DNA from: BD2-11 sp965221785
GTDB taxonomy: Bacteria > Gemmatimonadota > Gemmatimonadetes > Longimicrobiales > Gaopeijiaceae
NCBI GenBank assembly: GCA_965221785.1
Contig: CBDCSR010000001.1
Location: 124,001 to 188,000, forward strand
Reading direction: 5' to 3'
Length of the DNA: 64,000 bases
Positions 48,359 through 57,900 of this stretch are shown here, one piece after another (position 1 is the first letter of the stretch; every line of letters begins with the position of its first letter). The position numbers were made by a program, and so were the translations under genes. The notes under the pieces are model-generated. The model saw only the letters and a program-made list of their open reading frames with translations. It searched no databases and was not told the origin of the DNA.

Positions 48359-49848
48359 TCGACTCGCTGCGCGAATACTGGCCGGTCCACGCCCTCCTCG
48401 CGGTCTACACCCTGCTGCTCGCCTATCACGCCTGGGAGGGCAACCGGGGCACGAAGCGGCTGGCCGACTACTACGTGGGCGGACGCAACATGGGGGCGGT
48501 CACCATCGCCCTCTCCTTCTTCGCCACCTACTCGAGCACCAACAGCTTCGTCGGCTTCTCGGGTCAGTCGTGGTCTTGGGGCGCCCCCTGGCTCCTGATG
48601 GCCCCCCTCATCGTCCTCTTCTCGACATCCGCCTGGATCTGGGTGGCGCCGCGCCTGCGCGACTTCACCGCCGCGCTAGACTCGCTCACCATCCCCGACT
48701 TCGTGGGCTTCCGCTTCGAGAGCCCCGCGGCCCGCGTGCTCGCGGCCATCATCATCATCTTCGCGTCGTTCTTCTACATGACGGCGGTCTTCAAGGGCAT
48801 CGGCAACCTGCTCGAGACCTTCCTGGAGATCCCCTACCGCACCGCCATCCTCATCGTCTTCGTGATCGTGATGCTCTACACCGTCATCGGCGGCTTCATC
48901 TCGGTGGTGAAGACCGACGCGGTGCAGGGGGTGGTGATGGTCTTCGCGGCCGTGCTCCTCTTCCACGGCACCACGCGCGCCGCGGGCGGGGTGGGCTCCA
49001 TCTTCGAGATGGCCGACGCCCCCGACACCGCGCACCTGTTCACCTGGAACGGGGGCGAGGCCTTCCCCCTGGTGATGGGGGTGATGGTGGCCGCCACCAT
49101 CAAGTTCATCGTCGAGCCGCGCCAGCTCTCGCGCTTCTACGCGCTCAGGAGCGCCCGCGAGGTGCGCACCGGGGTCTGGATCTCGACGATTATCTTCGCC
49201 GCCGTGTACGCGATGCTGGTCCCGATCGGGATGTACGCGCGCAACATTCTCCCCGGCGGCATCGGGGACACCGACCTGGTGGTGCCCGGGCTGCTCACCG
49301 AGCCCGGCGTCTTCGCTCCGGGGGTGGGCGCCTTCCTGCTGGTGGCGATGGTCGCCGCCGCCATGTCCTCGCTCGACAGCGTGCTGCTGGTGATGGCCTC
49401 CACCACGGACCGCGACATCTTCGGGGCGAAGCGCGCCAGGCGCGACGAGCGCTCGGCGATGCGCCGCACCCGCTGGTACGTGGCGCTGTTCGCCGCCATC
49501 ACCGCCGTGATCTCCCTCAACCCGCCCGACGGCGTGGTCGGCCTGACCGCCTTCTCGGGCGCGATGTACGCCGCCTGCTTCTTCCCGGCGGTGATCCTCG
49601 GGCTGCACTGGCGGCGCGGCAACGGCACCTCGGCGGTCGCTTCCTTCCTGGTGGGCCTCGGGGTGCTCGTGATCTGGCGGCTCACCCCGCTGGGCGAGGT
49701 GCTGCACGAGGTCTTCCCGGCCCTGGCCCTCTCCCTCGCGGCCTACGTGCTGGTGGCCCTGCGCACCAGCCCGCCCAGCGCGCCGCACAGGGTGGAGGTA
49801 CTGTTCAAGCAGGCGGAGCGGCGCAGCCGCAGGCGCGCGCGGCGCTGA
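48355..49848 (+). CDS. sodium:solute symporter family protein
   Basis: The 497-residue chain has about 13 membrane segments with family strings such as DYYVGGRNMGAVTIALSFFA, YTVIGGFISVVKTDAVQGVV and AAAMSSLDSVLLVMAS (the sodium-site region). It starts by ATGA overlap with the acyl-CoA synthetase gene, so it likely imports the acid activated by that enzyme. The C-terminus is basic. Confidence 0.87.
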   Translation: MIDSLREYWPVHALLAVYTLLLAYHAWEGNRGTKRLADYYVGGRNMGAVTIALSFFATYSSTNSFVGFSGQSWSWGAPWLLMAPLIVLFSTSAWIWVAPRLRDFTAALDSLTIPDFVGFRFESPAARVLAAIIIIFASFFYMTAVFKGIGNLLETFLEIPYRTAILIVFVIVMLYTVIGGFISVVKTDAVQGVVMVFAAVLLFHGTTRAAGGVGSIFEMADAPDTAHLFTWNGGEAFPLVMGVMVAATIKFIVEPRQLSRFYALRSAREVRTGVWISTIIFAAVYAMLVPIGMYARNILPGGIGDTDLVVPGLLTEPGVFAPGVGAFLLVAMVAAAMSSLDSVLLVMASTTDRDIFGAKRARRDERSAMRRTRWYVALFAAITAVISLNPPDGVVGLTAFSGAMYAACFFPAVILGLHWRRGNGTSAVASFLVGLGVLVIWRLTPLGEVLHEVFPALALSLAAYVLVALRTSPPSAPHRVEVLFKQAERRSRRRARR

Positions 49849-50210
49849 GAAGGAAGCTCCCTCGCGCGCGCGTGCGGTTGTATTTCGAGTGCGAAAACCG
49901 GCCGTCGGCCCTTTCGATCTGCGGCTCCGGGCCTTAAGCTACTGGCTCGCTTACCCAGGCGCGCAGACGCGCGGAGGAGGAGAAAAACGCCCCGGAGCAT
50001 CGGAAATCCGGCGGTTTCACGGATTTCCAAGACCCCCAGCTACAGGATCCGGTTTCGTAATCTCCTGTCAGCCAACAACTTACGAACCCTATTTTTTGGC
50101 ACCAGCCTTGCATCCAAGGCACCTGCCAACTCATGTCCTCAGGAAACCCGCAACCGACTCGCTTTTGGCGTAAAGTCCTGATTCGTTCAACCTTCACAAG
50201 GGACGGTATC
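49849..50210. other. intergenic region with terminator-like hairpin
   Basis: No gene is recognised. An 8-bp inverted repeat GGAAATCC and GGATTTCC at 50002-50028 could end the symporter transcript. AT-richer sequence near 50090 (CTATTTTTTGGCACC) is a possible start of the promoter for the gene beginning near 50211. Confidence 0.4.
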
Positions 50211-50246
50211 ATGAACTGACTCAAACTCCTTGCCACAGCAACGCTG

Positions 50247-53200
50247 ATGGCGCTGGCCTTCACTGCCTGCGACGAGGGCACTCCACCGCCGGTGGAACCC
50301 CCGCCGCCGCCGACTCCCGTGGGAACCATCTCCGGGTCGGTGACGATTGAAGGGACGGCCGCCAGCGGCATCACCGCCACTCTGTCGTCGGGTGCAACCA
50401 CGACGACCGGGTCGGGTGGCAACTTCGCCTTCTCGGGCGTGGAAGCCGGGACCTACACGGTCACCATCAGCGGCTTCCCCGAGGACGCGACGTTCGCCCA
50501 GGTGACGCAGTCCGCGACCATCGCGACCGATGGTCAGAACGTCCAACTCAACTTCGCCGGTGAATACATCCGGTCTTCTGCGGTAGTCGGCAACGTGGTT
50601 GCGGCCGACGCCATGATGAGTGGCGGCGACGGCCAGCCCGAAACGCTGGCAGGCGTGACGGTCACGCTCGATGGCGAGCACGCCATGGGCGAGACCATGG
50701 AGACCGGCATGGACGGCGGCTTCGCCTTCACCGGGCTCCGCGCCGGCACCTACACGGTCACGATCTCGGACTTCCCTGAGGACGTCTCCTTCGAGACGGT
50801 GAGCGTCGAGGTCGAGGTCGACGTGGGCGAGGTCGGCAGCGCCGACTTCACGGGCCACTTCATCCGCACCTCCGCGGTCGATGGCCAGGTGGTCATCGAC
50901 GGTGAGGGCCTTCCCGGCGTGACGGTGACGCTGGCCGGCGGTCCCGCCGACGAGAGCTACACCACGATGACCGACGCCGACGGCATGTATCGGTTCGAGG
51001 AACTGCGCCCCGGCGACTACACGGTCGAGATTACCGACTTCGACACCCGCGACTACGAGTTCGTATCGACATCGGCGGACGTGAGCGTGGATCTCGACGA
51101 GACCGGAACGGTCGACTTCAACGGCATCCTGCTCCGCACCTCCGGCATCAGCGGCCGGGTGAGCGTCGAGGGCATGGGTCTCGATGGCATCGAGGTCACC
51201 CTGGCGGACGGTGATGAGAGCCGCACCACGATGACCGGCGACGGTGGCCAGTACTCCTTCGCGGGCCTGGCGGCGGGCGACTACACGGTCTCGATCTCGG
51301 TCGAGAGCGACGCGTACGTGTTCGAGTCGATGAGCCAGGACGTGACGGTAGGCGACGACGAGTCGGCGATCGTGAGCTTCGAAGGCGCGCACGCGCGCAC
51401 TGCGAGCGTCGAGGGCATGGTGTTCATCGACGAGGCGACCAGGAACGACATGTTCGACGAGGGCGAGGCTCCGCTCGCGCACGCCGGGATTCCGGTGGCG
51501 CTGGTGGGTCCGGGCGTCAACGAGCAGCGTTTGGGCGCGACCGACGCGGCCGGCCAGTTCTCGTTCACGGGGCTGCGCTCCGGCCCGTACCAGCTGGTCG
51601 TGCTCATCAACGCCGAGGTCGCCGCGGCGCTCGCAGCCGCCGACCTCGCCTACGGCGGACCGGGCGAGGGGTACGGGATCGACCTCGGCGTCGGCGAGAC
51701 CGCGTCGCAGGCCATTCCGTTCGATATCACGCACACGACGATCACCTTCTCGGTCACGCTGAAGGCGGGCGAGATGCGCGGCATGCCGGTTCCCGGCGCG
51801 GCCGTGACGCTCTATTCGGACGCGGCCGGCGAGACCAGGGTCGGTGGCGGTGAGACCGGGGAGGACGGCTCGGTCGCGATCAAGGTCGCGCGCGCCGGCA
51901 CCAGCGGGAACATGGTCCACGCGGGCGTGGCCGCCGAGGGCTACCACGTGGCCGACGGCATGACGGCCGTGATGTGGGACCCGCAGCTTCCGGCGACCGT
52001 CGGCGCGAACGACAACGACATCGTCAACCTGAACGTCGACGCGAGCGTCAACGGCGCCACGATCACCACCGACTACGGTGGCGGCGACGCGCTCGCCGGC
52101 TGGGCGATCACCGTCGTGTCGGGCGAAGAGGCGGTGGAAGGCGCGCCGGAGATGCTGGACGACGACGGCAACGCGTCGTTCATGACCACTGTCGGAGCCG
52201 ACGACCTGCCCGCAACCTTTACCGTGGCGGTCACCGACGACCAGGACGACGAGCTGGACGGCGGCGAGAACTACGACGGCGGCTCGGTCGAGTACACGCA
52301 CACCGGCCTCATGCTGGCGGGCACGCAGGACGCCGGCACGCTCGAGGTGGCGTTTACGACCCAGACCCTCAAGGTCTACGCGCACCACGAGCGTGACCAG
52401 GTCATGGGCTTCACCGGCAACGTCCTGGGCGGCGACGTGAGGGACGACGGCAGGATTTCCGCCAGTATCCGCTACATCGACGACAGCGGACGCTCCCGTT
52501 CGTTCGTGAGCGCGGACAGCATCGGCCGCAGCAGCAAGGACGGCGTCACCACCTTCACCAACGTGCCGGCCGACAAGAACGTCATCGTGCAGGCGGAAGA
52601 TGGGCAGGACCCGGATGACGACGATTACGTGCCTATCCTGCTCCTCGACGAAGGCGGGCACTCCGATGAGCTGGCGGCCTTCACGGGCACGGACACCAAC
52701 GGCATCACCGGCGGCCACTTCGGCGCGCACGGCGGCTACAGCCACACGGTTGAGCTCTGCCCCCTGCAGGCCAGCAATCCGCAGGACCACGGCGAGTGCT
52801 CGTCGTTCGCCTACGTGAGCACGTACAACGTGAGCGGACTGGTGTGGAAGAGGGGCGTCGTGAAGGACGGCGACGACTTCGAGGTGAAGGACGCCGTGTT
52901 CGTACCCGGTCAGACGGTCAGCCTGTCGCCGGTCGACGGGGAGAACCTCGCGGGTGAGAACGAGTCCTACACCACCGCCGAGAAGGACACCCGGAAAGAC
53001 AAGACCAAGGGCCTCGACGCGACCCACCAGTTCGAGTTCGAGGATGTCGCTTCGGGCGTGTACACGCTCGGCATTCCGGACGGATGGCGGGCGATGGTCG
53101 GTGGGATGGATGCCGAAGACGACAAGTTCGACGATGAGTTGGACCCGCTCGGTGACAACCTCGAGTTGGACGTCACGCCGAAGACGGCCACCGTCTACGG

Positions 53201-54788
53201 CCGCATCACCGGCTCCGACGGCTTCGGTGTCGACAGCGTGAGCGTGAGCGTGGGCCGTCAGACGGGCATGACCGACGCCCTCGGCCGCTACATCCTGGAC
53301 GGCATCCCCGCCGGCGAGAAGTTCGTTTTCTCGGCCTCCAGGGGCGGCTCGTCCAGCAAGACGGACAGTCTCACTTTTGCCGCAAACACAGTGACGAAGA
53401 TGGACGACCTCGACCTGTCGGCGGCGTCCCAGACTGCGTCGATCAGCGGCAGGGTAACAGCCTCCGGCAGCGGTGACCCGATCGCGGGCGTGGAGATCAA
53501 GGTTGACGGCGAGGCTCCGCAGAACGCCGCCAAGAGCGGTACGAACAAGGGCAAGCTCGTGACAGGCGCCGACGGCACCTACACGGCGGTCATCGAGGCC
53601 AAGCCGCTGGGCCAGAGCGCCAATGTGACCGCGTCGAAGAGAGGCATGTCCTTCATACCCAACGAGGCCCAGGGGCATGACGTGCCGGCTCACGCCAGTG
53701 CCGAGATCTCGGGCATCAACTTCACCGGCTTCCTGCACGCCACGATCACCGGTAGAGTGGTCGCTGCGGGTGGCGGACCGCAGATGGGCGTTGTCATTGA
53801 GGCGAGGCCGGCGGGCGCGACAGCAGACGCCGATCCGACAGATGCCGACACCACGGGTGTGACGGGTACCTTCTCGCTCAGCGTGCCGTTCGGCACCTAC
53901 ACCCTCACGGCCTCGCTGGCGAACCACATCTTCGATCCTCCGTCGCCGACCGCGACCAACCCCTGGAACGCGAACACGGCTCCCGGCCAGACCGTGAACT
54001 TCGGCAACATCCAGGCGAAGACGGCGATGGCCAGAGGCGTCAGCGCGATTCGTGCGACGACGACGGATTCGACGACCACGGAAGGGGTCCACGTCACGAC
54101 CTACGGCGGCGGCGTCACGGTGAGGTGGACAGGCAGCGCCGAAGACGTGCCCACAGGGTACGCCAACGCTACGTACACCGTTGAGACCAACACCGGCGCC
54201 GGCGGTGCCTGGGAGACCGCCAGCGCCACGCTCGCCGGCGGAGATACGACCGGACTCGCCAGATTCGACGCCGGCGCCAACGACGGCGAGGTCATGGTTC
54301 GGGTCGTAGCCACGGCTCTGAACGACACCGACGTGGATCCGCAGCATGCCGACGCGCTGGTCCTCCGATCCGCTGCGACGACGCTTGCGGCAGTCGATCC
54401 GTCGGTCACCAGTGTCGAGGCAGCACGTGATGCCGCAAACGCGGATCTGATCACGGTTGGCTGGCGCGCCATGTCGAACGACAGGACGAACCAGCGGGTT
54501 GTGGTACGGTTCAGCGATGGCATCTGGTACGTCGCATCCGGCGGTACCCCGGCGACCATCGCCTCCGGTACCAGGTCGTGGAGTCTGGATGCGAGCACTG
54601 TCGCCACCACCGATTCCTGGACCTCGGTTGACGGTACCGCTACCAGGCAGGCCAACGCCGAGCTCGCGAAGGCGTTCGACGTCGCCGTGGAGACGCAGCA
54701 GCCGGGTGTCACTCAGAATGAGGACGGCGAGGACGTCTGGTTGCGCAGCGCGGTACAGCCTGTCGGTGCGAAGCCGGACGACGGCTAG
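50247..54788 (+). CDS. giant repeat lipoprotein (carboxypeptidase-regulatory-like domains), TGA in signal
   Basis: The natural start is ATG 50211 behind AAGGGACGG, but its third codon is TGA; past it the frame reads LKLLATATLMALAFTAC, a lipoprotein signal. Without read-through the first ATG is 50247, leaving a signal with no basic part. The body has about five CarboxypepD_reg/SdrD-like domains of the form GxVxxDGxxxxGVTVTL..AGxYTVxI, then more such domains and an FN3-like part near the end (YANATYTVETNTG). The total is 1,513 residues. It is likely a surface stalk. Possibly a recent nonsense mutation, or the protein uses the internal start. Confidence 0.72.
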   Translation: MALAFTACDEGTPPPVEPPPPPTPVGTISGSVTIEGTAASGITATLSSGATTTTGSGGNFAFSGVEAGTYTVTISGFPEDATFAQVTQSATIATDGQNVQLNFAGEYIRSSAVVGNVVAADAMMSGGDGQPETLAGVTVTLDGEHAMGETMETGMDGGFAFTGLRAGTYTVTISDFPEDVSFETVSVEVEVDVGEVGSADFTGHFIRTSAVDGQVVIDGEGLPGVTVTLAGGPADESYTTMTDADGMYRFEELRPGDYTVEITDFDTRDYEFVSTSADVSVDLDETGTVDFNGILLRTSGISGRVSVEGMGLDGIEVTLADGDESRTTMTGDGGQYSFAGLAAGDYTVSISVESDAYVFESMSQDVTVGDDESAIVSFEGAHARTASVEGMVFIDEATRNDMFDEGEAPLAHAGIPVALVGPGVNEQRLGATDAAGQFSFTGLRSGPYQLVVLINAEVAAALAAADLAYGGPGEGYGIDLGVGETASQAIPFDITHTTITFSVTLKAGEMRGMPVPGAAVTLYSDAAGETRVGGGETGEDGSVAIKVARAGTSGNMVHAGVAAEGYHVADGMTAVMWDPQLPATVGANDNDIVNLNVDASVNGATITTDYGGGDALAGWAITVVSGEEAVEGAPEMLDDDGNASFMTTVGADDLPATFTVAVTDDQDDELDGGENYDGGSVEYTHTGLMLAGTQDAGTLEVAFTTQTLKVYAHHERDQVMGFTGNVLGGDVRDDGRISASIRYIDDSGRSRSFVSADSIGRSSKDGVTTFTNVPADKNVIVQAEDGQDPDDDDYVPILLLDEGGHSDELAAFTGTDTNGITGGHFGAHGGYSHTVELCPLQASNPQDHGECSSFAYVSTYNVSGLVWKRGVVKDGDDFEVKDAVFVPGQTVSLSPVDGENLAGENESYTTAEKDTRKDKTKGLDATHQFEFEDVASGVYTLGIPDGWRAMVGGMDAEDDKFDDELDPLGDNLELDVTPKTATVYGRITGSDGFGVDSVSVSVGRQTGMTDALGRYILDGIPAGEKFVFSASRGGSSSKTDSLTFAANTVTKMDDLDLSAASQTASISGRVTASGSGDPIAGVEIKVDGEAPQNAAKSGTNKGKLVTGADGTYTAVIEAKPLGQSANVTASKRGMSFIPNEAQGHDVPAHASAEISGINFTGFLHATITGRVVAAGGGPQMGVVIEARPAGATADADPTDADTTGVTGTFSLSVPFGTYTLTASLANHIFDPPSPTATNPWNANTAPGQTVNFGNIQAKTAMARGVSAIRATTTDSTTTEGVHVTTYGGGVTVRWTGSAEDVPTGYANATYTVETNTGAGGAWETASATLAGGDTTGLARFDAGANDGEVMVRVVATALNDTDVDPQHADALVLRSAATTLAAVDPSVTSVEAARDAANADLITVGWRAMSNDRTNQRVVVRFSDGIWYVASGGTPATIASGTRSWSLDASTVATTDSWTSVDGTATRQANAELAKAFDVAVETQQPGVTQNEDGEDVWLRSAVQPVGAKPDDG

Positions 54789-54800
54789 CAACCCTTCAAC

Positions 54801-54841
54801 ACCATCAGCCTGGCTGACTTGCCACCAGTCAGGCTGATGGT
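54801..54841. terminator. perfect 12-bp hairpin between surface-protein genes
   Basis: ACCATCAGCCTG and CAGGCTGATGGT form a 12-bp perfect stem with a 17-base loop, 13 bp after the stop at 54788. There is no T-run, so it may work as a factor-dependent or structural terminator. Confidence 0.6.
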
Positions 54842-54942
54842 CGCGGAACGGCTCACCCCTCGTTCGGGACTCCCGGGCGGGGGGTGACGCTCGTTCAAGT
54901 CACTATTCCACCGCGCGTTGCACCTGACGCGGAGACGGCACG

Positions 54943-57900
54943 ATGATTCCGAACCAGCCTGGCGTACCCGTCCGTTCCCTCCTGGCCACCGCAGTCACAT
55001 GCGCCTTCCTGGTTCCATCGACGGGCGTGCATGCCGAGGAGCCATCAGCGGTCGCCGCCCAGCCCACGACCTCGATTTCATGGAGTTGGATCGGGCCGCC
55101 CGCACAGGACTCTGCCCGGCTCACCATCCGCTTCTCGGAGAGCGTGACCGGTTTCACGGTCTCCGACATCAACATCAACTGTGCGCCCCAACCTGCTGCG
55201 GGATGCGCGGAGGCCGTTCCGCTCGGCAGCGACGCCGGCAGGAGCTTTTCGGTCACGCTGAGGATGCCCCGGGACTACGATGGCTTCGTGACGGTCTGGA
55301 TTCCCTTGAACGTGGTGCCGGAGGGTAATCTGCTGTCGAATCTCATCAACCGGGAGGTGGACACCAGGGGTCCTGAAGTCGACGCCGCGAAGGTCAACGG
55401 CGACGAAGTCGTCATCGTCTTCGACGAAGACCTCAATCGGAGCTTCGTCCCGTCGGCCAGCGACTTCCAGGTGTCCTTCCTGCGGGGCGGCACGTTCAAC
55501 GTCGAGGCGATATCCCGGGTCGAGTTGTCGTTGCGCGAGGTGTTCCTGATCCTGGCCAGCCCCGTAGACACGCTGGACGCTGTCCGGGTGTTCTACGACG
55601 ATCGTGGCGCCAACGGGATACGGGACCGGATCGGCAATCGCGCGTCCGGCTTCGACATCGAGGTGGCGAACGTCACCGGCGTGGCGCGCACCGGGGTTCC
55701 CGGCGTACCGGGCGACCTCACGGCGACGGCCGACGGCCCCGACGCGATCGAACTGGAGTGGGACGCGCCGGCCTCGGATGGCGGCCGCGAAATCACCGGG
55801 TACCTGATCGAGGTGTCGAGGGACGGCGGCGGCAACTGGAGCAACCTGGTTCGGAATACCCGCAACACCGACACCTACTACCGCGACGACGGCCTCTCCG
55901 GGGGTGTCACGCGCTACTACAGGGTGTCGGCGATCAACTTCAGCGGGACGGGAGACCCCTCCAACGTGGCCAGCGCCACCACCGAGGAGGTCGTTCCGGG
56001 GGCGCCCCGATCCTTGACGGCGCTGGCCCGGGGGACGTCCGCCATCGAACTGGGATGGCGCGCCCCTTCCTCCGGGGGCTCGACGCCGATCACCGGCTAC
56101 CGCATCGAAGTGTCGCACACGGGGACCGGCGGGTGGGTGGTGCTCGAGGCCCATACCGAGTCCACGGCCACAACCTTCAGGCATGACGACCTCAGGCCCA
56201 ACAGCACCCGCCACTACCGCGTTGCGGCGATCAACCGGGCCGGCACGGGCCCGTGGTCGGACGTTGCCCGCGCAACCACCGAAGTGGCTGTACCGGGCGC
56301 CCCCACAGACCTGAGGGCGATTCCGGGCGGCGTGGGGGGAAGCAACCAGATCCTCCTCACCTGGACCACCCCGACGGACGACGGCGGGAGCGCGATCACC
56401 GGCTACCGCATCGAGTGGCGTTCCTCCGGTACCTCGGACTGGATCATCCTCGTGGCCAGCACCGGCAACGCGGGCACCACCTACCTTCATGCCGGCCTCC
56501 CTCCCGGCAGCACCCGTTTCTATCGCGTGTCCGCGGTCAACAGCCGGGGGACCGGACGCGCCTCCAACGTGGTCGAAGGCACCACCAACGCAGCGCCTCC
56601 CGGGCCGCCACAGAAGGTGCGTGCGCGCGGCACCGGGCCGAACAGCGTCCTCCTCGCCTGGGACGCGCCGGAGACCGACGGCGGAGCGCGGGTCACAGGT
56701 TACTCCATCCGGATGCTCGGACCGAACGACAACTCCTGGATCATCATCCGTCCCAACACGGGGACGACCACCACCTTCAGGCACACCGGACTCGACCCGG
56801 TGAGCCGGTACCAGTACCAGGTCGCCGCCATCAACCGCGTGGGCGCCGGGGCGTGGTCGCTCACCGCGGCGACCCTCACACACGCCGACTTTGCCGGGGC
56901 TCCGACCGGGCTGACCGCCCGGGAGGTCGGCACGTCTCGCATCGACCTGGCGTGGAACGCGCCCCGCTACACCGGCGGCGTCTCGATCTTCGGCTACCGC
57001 ATCGAGGCTTCCGACGACGCGGGCGCGACCTGGAACATCATCCGCCGCAACACCAACTCGACGACGACGACGTTCTCCGACGTGAACCTGCGGCCGGCGA
57101 CCACGCGGCACTACCGCGTGGCCGCGATCAACCTCGCGGGGCTGGGGCCGTTCTCGAACACCGCACGGGCGACCACCGACGCGACCCTGCCGGGGGTGCC
57201 GCGACGTCTCAACGCCGAGGCGGCCGGCACCTCGCAGATCGCCCTCTCCTGGCAGGCGCCCTCGGACGACGGGGGTGCGCGCATCACCGGCTACCGCATC
57301 GAGGTCTCTGCCGACGGGGGCAGGAGCTGGGAGGACCTGGTCGCAAACACACGCATCACGACCACCTTCCATACGCACGACGGGCTCGCGCCCGCCTCGA
57401 CGCGCCACTACCGCGTCTCGGCGGTCAACCGGATCGGTGTGGGCGATGCGTCGCGGGTCGTGGGCTCCACCACCGACGCCACCGTGCCCGACGCGCCCAC
57501 CGGGCTGGTCGCCACCGACGTCACGCCGATGCAGATCGACCTTTTCTGGGTTGCTCCCGCCTACAATGGCGGCGCCCCCATCACCGGCTACCGCATCGAG
57601 GTCTCGGAGAACGCCGCCGCGTGGAAGGACCTGGTGACCAGCACCGAGTCCACGGTCACCACGTTCTCGCATGCCGGCCTGCTGCCGGGAAGCACCCGCC
57701 ACTACCGCGTCTCGGCGATCAACCGGGCAGGCACCAGCTCGGCGTCGGAGAGCGCTTCGGCCGCGACGGACGACCCCGTCCAGCGCGCGGAACGGCTCAA
57801 CACCCGCGTCCTGCCGCATGTGGCGGCCGCTATGACCTCGAGCACGGTCTCGGCGATCGCCCGCCGCGTCGACGCGGTGGGCGGCGGGATGGGCATGGAG

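Noticed and set aside
50217..50219. The TGA codon as selenocysteine
   Set aside because: It is the third codon of a signal peptide, and no selenocysteine signal or machinery gene was seen. A mutation or read error is simpler.
50187..54791. A 1,534-residue open frame antisense to the giant repeat lipoprotein
   Set aside because: High GC makes antisense frames stay open. The plus frame has clear repeated domains, while the antisense translation is low-complexity and rich in Arg, Val and Asp with no domain.
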